Source: Pristionchus mayeri
Taxonomy: Eukaryota; Nematoda; Chromadorea; Rhabditida; Neodiplogasteridae
DNA length: 64,000 nucleotides
NCBI GenBank assembly: GCA_036245805.1
Contig: BTRK01000006.1
Coordinates: 48,601,257-48,665,256 of the forward strand
Direction: 5' to 3'
Shown here: positions 48,664 through 60,398 of the stretch, piece by piece
Position numbering within the stretch: the stretch's first letter is position 1
How the letters are laid out: each line of letters begins with the position of its first letter
The notes under the pieces: generated by a model
What the model was told of the DNA's origin: nothing
Seen by the model: the letters and a program-made list of their open reading frames with translations, nothing else
Databases searched by the model: none
Program-made: the position numbers and the translations under genes

Positions 48664-50803
48664 CACGCGTCTTCTGAGAGATTGCATGACCATGAGGAAC
48701 CAGGTGCAAAAGTTTGAGCAATCTGGCAAAGAAAATTATGACAGAGTCTGGTGGCAGTGAGAAAACTTTTGCACCAGTGATTTTCCATGGAACCAGCTTT
48801 TAGCCGTTTTCCGGATGTGGTTCCGGCTCTGGCGTAAATATGTTAATTTTTGAGCTACAATGACCGAAATGGTGCTCAAAATGTGCGGAAAATTATTTTG
48901 AGAAACATTTATGTTTTCATGGAAGCTCTAGTACCACGATATCATAGTGAAAATATCGAAAAACTGAGTCGAGATTCATAAAATAATTCATATCTCGCTC
49001 AGGACCCACATTGCACTGTGTTTTCTTTGTAGATTCTGAATCTACGTACTCACATTAGTCTAGGAAAACTCAGTTGGAGAGTCGGCAGGTGTTAGAACAG
49101 GTCTCACTAAGCCAAAATTTGAGACCAATTCGCAAAGTCGAAAATTAATAATTCTCAATTTTACGTCTAAATTGCACAGATCTATCTATTCCATCATGTT
49201 TCTGCGCTTACTGGTCTAGATGTACCAATTTCCATAGTAAAATCCGAAGATTTACATACTTTAAAAATGTCATGTTTTTCACATCATAATTTCAGAAATT
49301 TGACGATGTCTAGTTCAACATTTCGGGATTGTACCAAGTGCTCACTATTTACGTTTTAAATTATGCCTAACAAGGGAGATCGCGGATTCTAAATGGACTC
49401 TCGGAACGACATATAGATGGTTCGAAAGCTCATAAAATTCTAAGAACTTTAGCATCTTTGAAAAGTGCTGACGAGCCTCAGGGCAAGAAAAAAATCGATA
49501 ATTTCGCTCGCTAATTTTTCCTCGACACATGAATGCTTTCGCGCAAGACACATGAGTGCTTTCGCGCTGCTTTCATTTTACTTTGCTCAATTTTCGGAAA
49601 CTTTTTGAAGTCCTGACTGTCTTTTGAACTACAGCCTACACATGATTTTGATCTTCGGATGCATACAGTGAATAACACTATTGCGATCAGAAATAGATCA
49701 GCGTATGCATGTTTATATCATCGCTCTTGTATTGCAGTTATTCAATGTGTACATCGGAAGATCAAAATAATGAGTAGGCTGTAGTTCAAAAGATTGTCAG
49801 GACTTCAACAAGTTTCCGAAAAGTGAGCAAAGCAAATGAACATAACCGGATTCGAACCCTCAACCCCACGCTCGTCGTTCTAATCCATTCACCACTACAC
49901 CACAGCTGCTTGCTGGGAAGGTTGCGCGAAAGCACTCATGTGTCGAGGAAAAATTAGCGAGCGAAATTATCGATTTTTTTCTTCCCCTGAGGCTCGTCAG
50001 CACTTTTCAAAGATGCTAAAGTTCTTAGAATTTTATGAGCTTTCGAACCATCTATATCTCGTTCCGAGAGTCCATTTAGAATCCGCGATCTCCCTTGTTA
50101 GGCATAATTTAAAACGTAAATAGTGAGCACTTGGTACAATCCCGAAATGTTGAACTAGACATCGTCAAATTTCTGAAATTATGATGTGAAAAACATGACA
50201 TTTTGAAAGTATGAAAATCTTCGGATTTTACTATGGAAATTGGTACATCTAGACCAGTAAACGCAGAAATATGAAAGAATAGATAGATCTGAACAATTTC
50301 GACGTAAAATTGAGAATTATTAATTTTCGACTTTGCGAATTGGTCTCAAATTGTGGCTTAGTGAGACCTGTTCTAACACCTGCCGATTCTCCAACTGATT
50401 TTTCCTAGACTAATGTGAGTACGTAGATTCAGAATCTGCAAAGAACACACAGTGCAAGGTGGGTCCCGAGCGAGATATGAATTATTTTATGAATCTCGAC
50501 TCAGTTTTTCGATATTTTAACCATGATCTCGTGGTAATAGAGCTTCGGTGAAAACATAAAAGTTTCTTAAAATAATTTTCCGCACATTTTGAGCACCATA
50601 CAGTCATTGTAGCTCAAAAATGAACAAACGTACGTCAGAGCCGGAACCACATCCGGAAAACGCCTAAAAGCTGGTTCCAGGGAAAATCACTGGTAAAAAG
50701 GAAAATCACTGGTAAAAAGGTAATTTCCTTTGCCAGATTGCTCAAACTTTTTCGCCTGGCTCCTCAGGGGGTTCGTTTTGATGCAATCTCTCAGAAGACA
50801 CGT
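48664..50803. repeat. FB-2 foldback, copy 3
   Basis: Ends CACGCGTCTTCTGAGAGATT / AATCTCTCAGAAGACACGTG. Arms include AAAATTAGCGAGCGAAATTA and its complement (the two ~65-residue frames are the same arm read twice). Centre near 49,720. Confidence 0.85.
49841..49908 (-). tRNA. tRNA-like pseudogene in one arm of FB-2 copy 3
   Basis: Reversed text has TGGTGTAGTGGTGAATGG (A-box-like) and GGTTCGAATCC (B box). The acceptor ends do not pair, so it is probably a pseudogene. The matching place in the left arm (about 49,550-49,600) lacks it. Confidence 0.45.
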
Positions 50804-50981
50804 GATAGGATATCAAATTAGCGATAACCCTTGAATCAGTCGAACATGAAACAGATATTGATGTAAAAATCTTCAATTCAATACCTTTGAATAGTCTGCA
50901 TACGACCAACACTTACAAAAATTGCGCTCTAACTTCGATCCCCTTTCCCTCTCCTAATCTTCTTTCCAAGCAACCATCACA

Positions 50982-51137
50982 AGATTAGACTTTCAAAAAC
51001 AACTTTCCAAATAGTTGTTTAAGATGCAAATCATCCCTCCCACTCCTCATTTCATTCGCTCACTCACCAACAGAGCGGATCATTTACATCTTAAACAAAT
51101 ATATGGATAGTTGTTTTTTGAAAGTCTACACACGATT
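50982..51137. repeat. Short hairpin element
   Basis: AGACTTTCAAAAACAACT... and ...AGTTGTTTTTTGAAAGTCT, with TTGTTTAAGATG / CATCTTAAACAA inside. Confidence 0.75.
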
Positions 51138-51432
51138 CGATACTATCAATCTATTTCTTGCACAAACTCATGATATATTTGCACTTGCGGTGTCATAAGT
51201 ATTACACCTGCCAAGAATGCGCGCGTTCTGAGTGGACGGTACACGTTCACTATTGAATGTGCGTTCCAATCGGTGGGCCAATCAATCATTCCTGCTTTCC
51301 AAATTAGTAGAGAAAAGAGTTCTTCGCATACTCTCTCTCTTGCACGTTTACTTTCGAGAGCACTTTGGACTTCCCACTGGTTTGAGGACGCGAATAAGAA
51401 CTAAAGTAAACATAACTCATAGCGTTCATCTA

Positions 51433-52698
51433 TCAGGTTGTAACATAAGTTTTGTCGCGTCCAATCTCTTATGCATTTTAACCTCAGAAATTCTTCGAAT
51501 TAATTTAATCTCGATTTCGTTATTCATCATCAGTGAGGGCCTTCGTACTCTTTCTTACGCGCTTTACTTCAGTCCTGTCAAGGCAGTTGAGGAGGCACAT
51601 TAGTCAGACAAAGTTGTACTGATATAAGGATTACAAATCATTTTCACGCATCAGCTCTTCTTGAAAAGGATAAATTATGCCGATTTTGTGTGATTTGCGT
51701 AAAGTACTACATATGTGCATAATTTTGAACCACTCACAGATAATGACAAACGAAAATCGTTCTAGAAATGTAGACGAGTTTGTATAATGTGGATGGTTGG
51801 TGACGGTCGCGAAAACTTTCGTAAGCCGAATTTTCTTCTCAATAGATATCCAGATCCAAATAGAGGTGGAATATAGTTCACCCAAAGTGGTCAGTATGCA
51901 GACAAAGTTTGGGGTAGATTGGGTTCTGTTGAGATAAGTGGCTCCATTCAGAACGATGGTATGTAAATTAAACTAATGAAATCGGCACTTTGTTCATATT
52001 CCTACCTCGCACACATGTTCAATATCTGATTTGTTATGTCCATCATAACCATAAACCCTTCCCTTACTAGTATCTACTTGGGATAAGTTTGGAAATAAAT
52101 AGCTTTTGAATGACAATCTTTAATTCGAAACACCTAAACTTGCATATTTTGGTAAAATTGTGCGCGAATTGAATTAATAAAAATTCAAATTTCCCACAAG
52201 TGGAGTGTTCTTTCTCTCACTTGTTTAATGATAAATTATACCTCCATGAGTGGTAATTGGAACGCACTTATGTTAGTCACTGTTGTTGCAATTCTGGATT
52301 CAGAAGAGTTGGTCAAGTTGGCTACGAATCAGCGGCTAACCTTACACTCAGTGAAGTATATCTTTGATTCCGCTCAACATAGCACCATATCTGGCGTATA
52401 TTTTGAAAGAGCATTGACGGGGTATATCACCAAGCTGTAGAAGTTTGGTTCATTATTCATCTCTGCGAACTAGCACCTGATCAAACGAATTAAAAAAATC
52501 TGCACCAAATTTAAATCAGTTCATATTAATATTTTTCGCATAGCCAGCGTGCGCAGTTCAGCTCTACCCTATGGTTTGAATGTGCATGAACACCCCAAAC
52601 ATATACTAGGAGGTCAGGCATTGATAATGTTTGAGAAGTATCCTTCATGGAAATATTGTGAACCTCCGAAATGCGACAAAACTTATGTTACAACCTAA
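51433..52698 (+). mobile_element. Mariner-type element (1,266 bp), transposase unreadable
   Basis: Terminal repeats TCAGGTTGTAACATAAGTTT / TTAGGTTGTAACATAAGTTT, both extending to TTGTCGC, TA outside each. The frame with RTLSYALYFSPVK near 51,540 resembles the inside of the 465-bp MITE at 18,501. Confidence 0.8.
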
Positions 52699-55074
52699 TA
52701 TAAAATGTGGAATGCGAACCACACTATGCTCCACTTTCGCTTCTCCCAGAGATGTAGGGAACAACTTTGGTGATATTGCTATGGTGAGCTCTTCCTTTCA
52801 TTCGTTTCGCGGTTGGAAATAGAACTATTTCAACAAAAAAAACAATGGATGGTAATTCATTGATGCATTCGATTCGGAAATATTTTTTTATCCAAACGAT
52901 TCACTTACTTTCTTCCGATACTTTTACAATACTGACTAGAATTGTTTAATTACAATGTAAAATTGAGAAGATCTACCTGCTCAACATAGCTCTTCCAGCG
53001 CATTGTTTCCGGTCGCAATCCGCGGAGCGAATGTTGGACGTCTAAGTCAGTATCCGGGAGGAGATGGAGGAGCTAGAGGAGGGAATGCGGGGATTGGCAC
53101 CGGCGCAGCAGGAGGTAGAGCAGGAGTCGGACCTTCTGTTGGTGGAGGTGGTGGTGGTGGAGGAGCTGCTGCTGCTGCAAGAGGAGGAGGAGTGGACGCA
53201 GCTGCACCCGGTCGGTGACGCTCTAGTCTCGTTTTTGCTGACAACTTTTATGACTTTTGACTTTTGTGAGCATATGCTTTCGAAAATTTGTGCGTGAGAA
53301 AGGATTTTGTACGGTGTGAAAAGTTGATGATGAGTGATATTTCAGCTGCATCAGCTGCTTCTTCAGGTCCTGCACTGGAGGTGGAGGATGTAAGTGTTGG
53401 TTTTTTGCGTGCCCTAGTTGAATTACATAGAACACAGCATGTACACGACGTTATTATACGTATGATTTTCCAATATCACTGTTTTCCTATAAACAAGCAG
53501 GATCGAAGCGAGAAAAAAATTGTGTGACCACAAAATTTTTTCTCGCAAAGGCGTCTAGTTTTCCTGCATTTTTATCCATTTGAATTGCATTTTTTCGTGA
53601 TATATCCATTTGAATCACAACTCATATCTTGCAGCGGACGCTGTTTCCGGGAAATACCCTGGTGGAAGCAGTGCAAGTGGAGGCGGCAAACCTGCACCCG
53701 CTACAGCACCCCTATCGGCCCCCGCACCATCCCCGGCTCCAGCTCCAGCCACGGCCCCAGCACCCGCTCCAGCCTCCATGCCGTCCCCTGCACCAGCCTC
53801 GGCTCCTGAACCAGCTCAAGCTCCTGCCCCCGCCGCTCCCTCAATGGCTTCGGCACCTTCCGGAGAGTACGCTCGAGGAAGCAGTTCAAGTGCAAGTATC
53901 ACAAGTGGAGGCGGAAGCGCCGTACTTACATCTGCCCCTGCTCCATCCCCAGTACCCTCTACTGCTTTCGCTCCAGAGCCAGCGCCGGCCCCAGCACCAG
54001 CTCCTTCCCCCGCGCCGGAACCAGCTCTGGCACAAGCACCCGCTCCTTCCTCCGCCTCGGAACCAGCTGCGGCCCCTGCACCCGCTCCTTCCCCCGCCAC
54101 GGAACCAACTCCGGCACCAGCACCCGCTTCTTCCCCCACCTCGGAACCATCATCGGCCCCAGCACCAGCTCCTTCCCCCGCCTCGGAACCAGCTTCGGCT
54201 CCTGCGCCCGCTCCGGCTCCAGCACCAACCCCCATTGATGCACCAGCACCATCGCAAGCTTCCGAAGCATACGTTAAAGGGACCTGGAAACGTAAAACCA
54301 TATTATCCCTGTGCGCGTAGAATGATCCAAAAACATCACTAAAAATAATAAAAAAAATTTCAAAAAATAATTAAATTTAATTCGTGATTTTAAAAATACG
54401 GTTCGAATTAATTGTTCCGCGTGTTCGCCCCGATTACGATAAACATAGTTATGCTCGGATCAGTTGGCTGCTTGGATCCGGCCATGCTGACCCGCTGATC
54501 GGCAGTCAGGGTTGGGAGGACGCGACTGTGCCCTCGACTCTGCGTCAAGTTTGCCCATATTTGGCTGATGTTTTCCTGTTTTTCACTCGTATTTCGTGCA
54601 TTATTTCCGTTCTTCTTTTACCGAGACCGGTAAACACCTTAATTAACGGCATACATACTGTTTTGGCTTCAATTAATGCCCGTGTTGTATAGGGATCATG
54701 CTAATATCGATTTACCCTTATTCCGGTACACAGACACTCACATGTCGCATGTTTACTCATTCCCCCAGTTGTTTACGCTCCATTTGCAAGTTGTTGACTA
54801 GAATGCACGTGCGCCCGCTCGTTCTCTCGCACTCTCATTCTCCCGCGCGTTCTCGCGAAGTGCATCCTTCTCTCCCCTCGTCAATTGCTATTTTAGCTCT
54901 CGAGCAATCTAGTCGCCCGGTCTTTCCATGTCTATTTTTCGTCTCTGTATAAACTAGTCACTTATACGCTGCGGCCCCTCTCTGTACCACACTAGGGAAT
55001 ACACAACATCCCTCTGACGCCAATGTTTTATTCAGTTTTCGCTCTTTTACGTGAGAATTCGCTTTAACTCGAGC

Positions 55075-55082
55075 CATTTCAG
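55075..55082 (+). promoter_or_regulatory. Predicted 3' splice or trans-splice acceptor before rps-18 ATG
   Basis: CATTTCAG lies 16 bases upstream of the rps-18 ATG with no visible upstream exon. In nematodes this is the usual form of a spliced-leader acceptor; that use here is inference. The preceding ~800 bases, including CT-rich blocks near 54,820-54,900, may be the captured promoter. Confidence 0.45.
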
Positions 55083-55098
55083 TTAAGGCACGACAGCC

Positions 55099-55655
55099 AT
55101 GTCGTCCCTCATCATGCCCGAGAAGTTCCAGCACATTCATCGCGTGATGAACAGCTATTGGTCCGGTTATTGGTTATTGGTCCCTGAACTTCACATTTCG
55201 GTTATTGGTCCCTGAACTTCACATTAGACTCTGTTTGTTCGAGTACTTATTTACATGATTAGAATGCTTAGAGTCAGGGTCAGGCTAATCAAGTTCGTGA
55301 TAACGCTGGTTGCTATGTACTGCTGTTTTTCAGGGACTTGACCGGACGAGCTGAAGAGCTCTCCGATGAGGAGATCGAGAAGATCACCACCGCCATGCTG
55401 AACCCTACCCAGTACAAGATCCCCGACTGGTTCCTCAACATAAAGAAAGACTACAAGGGCGGAAAGACTGCCCAGGTGTGTAATATTCTTAGAACCATAT
55501 TTCATTTGTTTATATCTTCACATTTGGCGATTGCAAAACATGTTGTTCCTGTAGAGGTTACCATGGATATGCTTTAGGTTCTCTCCACCGGAATGGACAA
55601 CAAGTGGCGTGAGGAACTCGAGCGTCTCAAGAAGATCTGCTTCAACAAAGGCTAG
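55099..55655 (+). pseudogene. rps-18: Ribosomal protein S18 gene fragment inside Kolobok-2
   Basis: Small-subunit ribosomal protein S18 pieces. Exon A 55,099-55,157: MSSLIMPEKFQHIHRVMNS. Exon B 55,334-55,475: [35 protein letters not shown]. Exon C 55,578-55,655: VLSTGMDNKWREELERLKKI, then CFNKG and stop. Introns with GTGTGT.../TTTAG and TTTTTCAG are kept. About 30 residues between A and B and the whole C-terminal third (the GLRHYWGLRVRGQ region) are missing, so the product could not be a working S18. Plus strand, convergent with the transposase. Confidence 0.92.
55172..55225. repeat. Two direct repeats of 26 bp
   Basis: GGTTATTGGTCCCTGAACTT followed by CACATT occurs twice with a 28-base period, exactly where the missing part of rps-18 would be. 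Confidence 0.9.
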
Positions 55656-56400
55656 TTTACGTTTATTTATTAAAATTACGTTCCATATTCTAATTTATAA
55701 GTATACCATAGCATGTATTGCCCCCGAATCTTGCATAAGTTATTTAGTTTGGTAGAGATTGAGGATAAGCGGGCTCCATTTTATTCTTTGACGGGAATAT
55801 ATCTTCGGATGTCAATCGCAGCGTAGTGCATTCATGTGTATTCATTTTACACCTTGCAAAGTTGCGTTCATAGCTCACTAATAGGTTATTTATTACCTTT
55901 ACTATGCAATTAATATTTATATTTATTTATAGAATTTAAATTTTCAAGTTAAAAAATGTTACAGCTCGAAAACATTTTTCCGATTATCGTTTTTTTTGGA
56001 TTCAGCGTCCTTATGGTTTTCGACTTTACTAAAATGTTCTCCGTATTTTTGCGGTTCGAAAACGGTGCTGTGCGTAACATAGCATGAAAAATATCGAAAT
56101 TGACACCTACCTACTTGATTTGAAGAAAAAATACCACATGATTTTTCATGTTTTTTCTATGTTTCATTTTCGTTCTAAAACTTGCTAAGGTGGCGTAAAC
56201 ATAAAATCGATAGGATAATACGCTTTGACTTTATACTGACAACATGTTTGATTATATCGTGGAATTGAGTTTGGCTTTTTAGGAGAGAAAAATGGCCTCA
56301 TAGGGAAAGGCTAGGCTTAGACACACTTCCCCGCACCAATGTGCTTGCGAGTAAAAAAACTTTTTTATGTGAGCATTACCAGTTTCTACAACACTTCAGG
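55656..56400. other. Spacer between the captured ribosomal gene pieces
   Basis: AT-rich and without recognised exons. Ends with CACTTCAG, the acceptor before the rps-2 piece. Confidence 0.4.
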
Positions 56401-57088
56401 AGTTCGAGCTCATCGACTATCTCTGCTACAACCTGAAGGATGAGGTCCTCAAGATCATCCCCGTCCACAAGCAGACCAGGTTTGTGATATTGCTGATCGG
56501 TGAAAACTTTCCTCACCTGGGCCGACAAATCGTTGACATAGGAAGTATGTGTACAAGGTCGTTTGTTGTACTTGTTTACTTCGAGCATTGCCGACATAGT
56601 CTACTTTTATGTAAATATGTTCATTACAGAGCCGGACAGCGAACCCGCTTCAAGGCCTCCGCCGCTATCGGAGACTACAACGGTCACGTCGGACTGGGGC
56701 CACCGCCATCCGTGAGTGGGGACTCGGCTTCATGTCTCTAGCATATCAGTCCTTGATAAGTATCATGTGTGACCAAGTCGGTACCAGGTCCGTATCTCAC
56801 GGTACCATTTCGGAACCCGACCGCCCCGGGACGGTACCACGAGGTACTGGGAACATATCTCGTGGTACCAGGAATCAATCACATGATGCCGGGACCGTAC
56901 CACGTGGTACCCGATCACGTAAATATTGTTTATCTCAATGTGCCATGTAAAAAATATTCTTATTCATTTTGCAGCTGTGGATGCAGAGGAAAGGAAAGAG
57001 ACAAGGAACGGATGCCCGCGAGCAAGCTCGGACGTCTCGTCAAGGACAGAAAGACCACCACCCTCGAGGAGATCTACCCCGAGAGTGG
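56401..57088 (+). pseudogene. rps-2: Ribosomal protein S2 fragments, scrambled, inside Kolobok-2
   Basis: Three exon-like pieces of RPS2 (uS5). First, 56,401-56,479: EFELIDYLCYNLKDEVLKII then PVHKQT. Second, 56,630-56,711: RAGQRTRFKASAAIGDYNGH then VGLG; the intron between them has intact GT and AG and rejoins codon AGA. After GLG about seven codons are deleted and GCCACCGCCATCCG (ATAIR in the parent) follows in another frame. Third, 56,975-57,088: DKERMPASKLGRLVKDRKTT then TLEEIY, which in RPS2 comes before the first piece. The rest of the protein is missing. Confidence 0.9.
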
Positions 57089-57215
57089 GTTACTTTCGCT
57101 TATATGAAAACACGTATCCTTTCCTCTCAATATCCCTTGACAATTTCTAAAATTAGGTGTCCGATGGATGATTGCTTTGTATTTTTTATCAACATATAAG
57201 CGAGAATCACAAGTA

Positions 57216-60207
57216 CTAGAATTCTTGGGATTTGTCCTCTCCCGCATTCTCCTGAGGTCCCATCTCTTCCTCACTAGAGTCCCCGAAATCGAAACCCTCT
57301 TTCTCATAATCCTCATAACCCGACTCCAGCTGAGCCTTCTCCTTCTCCTCCCACCAACTAATGAGCTCATCGTAGACATCATCTCGGGGAACACCCATTC
57401 TTCGCATCACCCGTTGCTCGCTCAACTCGTCTCTCACGCGTAGACTTTCTTCCATAATCTGTAATTGCTCATACATATAATTCCGAAAACAGTCTTTCTT
57501 ACCTCATCCCTCCAACAATGGGTGCCTTTTCCTCTCTTTCTCTTAATCGCTGCTACTAATCTTCCCTTCCTAGAAACGAGCGCATTTCCAATCTCTCCTC
57601 TCGTCCCTAATATGTCATCAAAAGCGAGACTATTATAGTGAAGAATGGACACTTTGGTCTTCAACGAGTAATAGTGGGGAGCGCTGCAATCGAATATTAT
57701 TTCCTTTCGATCATTCACTGACCAAGCGAATCTTTTCGGCGAATACATAAGACTGAGCGAGTGAAAAGATTCATTGATTGAAGTGTCGATGAGCGAGGCA
57801 GCAGAGAGGAAAGCCTTTACAAACTTGGGGGCGAACAGCATCTCTCTAACCGTTTCTAATTCTTTGCTGCCAGCCTACAATTAGTGACACTCTCGAAATA
57901 GTTTAGCTTTCCCCTATTCAAACCTTCAATGTCAATCGCTTTTCTCCCCTTTTCATCCTCTTCAGTTTCCCATGTTCGCACTTCGTGATCAATTTGAACT
58001 CATCACTCTATAAACATAACCTACCGATGACACTCTACTGCATTAGTATCACCTTAGCCCACTTGTGTTTGCCCAGGATATGCATAACAAACGACTGAAC
58101 AACTTCGAGGGCGCGAGGGCGATCTTCTTTCTTGGGATATGTCTTGTGCACATGGAACAGGTGGTTGAAAAACATTCGGTAGAAGGGTGCGAGGGCGGGA
58201 TTTGCTTTCACCATCTTGAATGGTGTATGATTACGAAATTTATTAGATTTTCGTGTACACCCGACCTGCCACCATTCCTTTCTCAGGGACTTCTGAACGT
58301 GCCACCAGTCTAGCGTCATCTCTATATTCGCTGTCTTTGGATCCTCGCGCAATATCTTGTTAACCATCATATTCTGATCACCTACTCTCCGTCTAGAATA
58401 CGTGGAGGAATAGCTTTATTATTTATAAACGTCATCACCTTATTTCTATGCCGTTATCGATTAATTCGACAAGCGCTTGGTGGGTGCCCACTGATTCCAT
58501 ACGACAGGAAACTCCGTCTGAGATTGCAGATTATTCGTTTTAGTGCGGCAATTGTACCTATTCCTGGTAATCCCTTGTGTAATACGGCCGACGCGATTGC
58601 AAGTTTCGTATGGCAATCGATGACCGTGTTTTTATTGTTAGTTGCCGTGTGGCCGGGAGCATCAAACTGTCCATCGATAGATACTTCTAGTCCATTACCC
58701 TATTATAGAAATATCATAGATTTTCAAAAATACATGAGGATACCAAAGATGCATCAACCGCGATTTCTCTTGCCATTTCTTGCCAGGAATCGTATACTCG
58801 TTCGATAGATACGCTCCCAATTTCACGAACTGTCTTGCGCATAATGCGGTCAGATGGCAAATCGAGTTTGAGAAGAAATCCAAGGTCACACAACCTCTGT
58901 AAAACAGGAAACCTCCTAGCCACAGATACTGCTTCTTACCGGAGTAGGGGTTCCAGTTTTAAATGCAGCAATGGCGAGAGAATGATTGAACGAGAATACT
59001 TGTCCTCTCCCTTTTCCCACTTTCTGTTGGGTCTCAATGGTCACAACGGCATTGCATTTGTGGTTCAGACAGTGATAGGTGACAACCCATGCACTTCCCT
59101 CTCTCCTCATATCGATCAGACTCTGGTCGAGTACCGGTACTCCGAGTGCTACAACTAGTAACTGGCAAAATTACCCCGAAATGACTCACCTGTGACTGGA
59201 TAGTAGCCATTGTTGCAGTAGAGCGATCACTTTTGAACCTCTTTGGTATGACCTCATCCATTTGATTCCAGGAACCGACGTCGTCTGGATCGTCGTCGGA
59301 GTCGGGAGGGGGGAGGCGCCATCGAGGAACCTTTTGTTTTTTTTAGATTTCATCAATTGTTTCGTGTCATTATTGCATGCTTAGTTGTCCCGATATTTAT
59401 TGTTCAAAATTTTCATGATTACATTTATGTAAAGTTTATTGTTCAAAATTTTCATGATGACATTTATGTAAAATCATTGATTATGTATTCTTTGAGTTCT
59501 GAATAATATACTTTCCACTTACATCTGTATGCGAAGCGATTGGAGAAAGTGATCGGGAGCGACGAACCGAACCTGGTCCTGCCTGGAACGGGCATGTGCT
59601 CCATGATCAGTCGATTTAGTATGTCTAATTGAGGATTGTAGGTCGATGATTCTATTGTGTCAAGATCGATCAATAGTTTGATGTTGTGTGCCTTATAGTT
59701 TTACTGCAGTTTATCGTAGATATAAATCTCCCATTGATGTTCATTCAGATATCGTTAGGCTGCAGCTGAACTCACTTGTCTTCGTGGGGGTTGATGGTAA
59801 ACTGGTTGTGTGGCAGCGAATTGGGATGGCGGAACGAGATCCGCTGGTCTAGTCGTGCGTAGGGGGACAGTAGGGATGCAAACAGGGCGGACAACGACAC
59901 TTCGGCGCTGAAGCAATGGGCAGGTGTATTCGTCACGCGGGCAGAAGAGGTTCATTTTAGTAAAACAGTTTATAGAACTCACGTCCTTGGGTAGTTCATC
60001 GGAGGGGGAGTCGAAGTGGCGCAAACACCATCTAGGCTCTTTCACCGAAGAGTGTCTATCCCTTAGACGAGCTGTTCCCTGTTCATCTAGCCCCTGTCTG
60101 AGCAGCCACTCCCTTTGAAGCAGAGGTCTCGACCGATGAGGGAAGTTCCTTGTACTCTCCGCCTCCTCCCCACAGAGGAAGCAACGTCTCTTCCTAACGC
60201 TAGCCAT
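57216..60207 (-). CDS. Kolobok-type THAP-DDE transposase, 12 exons, apparently intact
   Basis: Predicted exons: 60,207-59,983; 59,907-59,776; 59,691-59,523; 59,284-59,190; 59,161-58,940; 58,896-58,744; 58,699-58,558; 58,517-58,439; 58,392-58,053; 58,007-57,924; 57,874-57,503; 57,458-57,216. They total 2,256 bases (751 residues plus stop) with matching phases. Exon 1 is a THAP-type C2CH module: C9, C12, W34, C61, H64. Catalytic core: SIDGQFDAPGHTA (D341), GDQN (D411) and MTLDWWH (D434), NESFHSLSLMYSPKRF (E582). Compared with Kolobok-1 it lacks the acidic/RG tail and one CxxC pair. The exon 4 acceptor (59,284) was chosen for phase and is the least certain. ATG at 60,207 follows the right terminus by about 310 bases. 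It likely mobilises Kolobok-2 and perhaps related elements. Confidence 0.82.
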
Positions 60208-60333
60208 GCTGAATTGGGTCTCGGCGAGCATAATCAAACAAAAATGGAAATAAGTAAAATTACAAAAAAATATAAAAGATCTATAAGACAAAAAGCACAG
60301 TAAGCCGAGACTCTTAGCCCGTGAAAATAAAAC

Positions 60334-60398
60334 TTCAAGACCGGAGCCGGAATTAATACCTTTTCAACCCGAGTATTAATTCCGGCTCCGGTCTTGAA
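60334..60398. promoter_or_regulatory. Perfect 26-bp inverted repeat upstream of the transposase
   Basis: TTCAAGACCGGAGCCGGAAT... and its exact complement, separated by about 13 bases, lie between the transposase start and the right terminus. Could be a subterminal binding site or a hairpin; function is inferred from position only. Confidence 0.7.

Noticed and set aside
53629..54342. Long Pro/His/Leu-rich and Gly-rich frames on both strands
   Set aside because: Shadows of the PAPAPS coding run; only one frame continues through the splice sites and the TTAA junction.
55099..55655. A functional ribosomal protein S18 gene
   Set aside because: About 30 internal residues and the whole C-terminal third are missing, and a stop follows CFNKG.
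55099..57088. rps-18 and rps-2 as processed retrocopies
   Set aside because: Introns with GT/AG and conserved phases are present, so they derive from genomic DNA.
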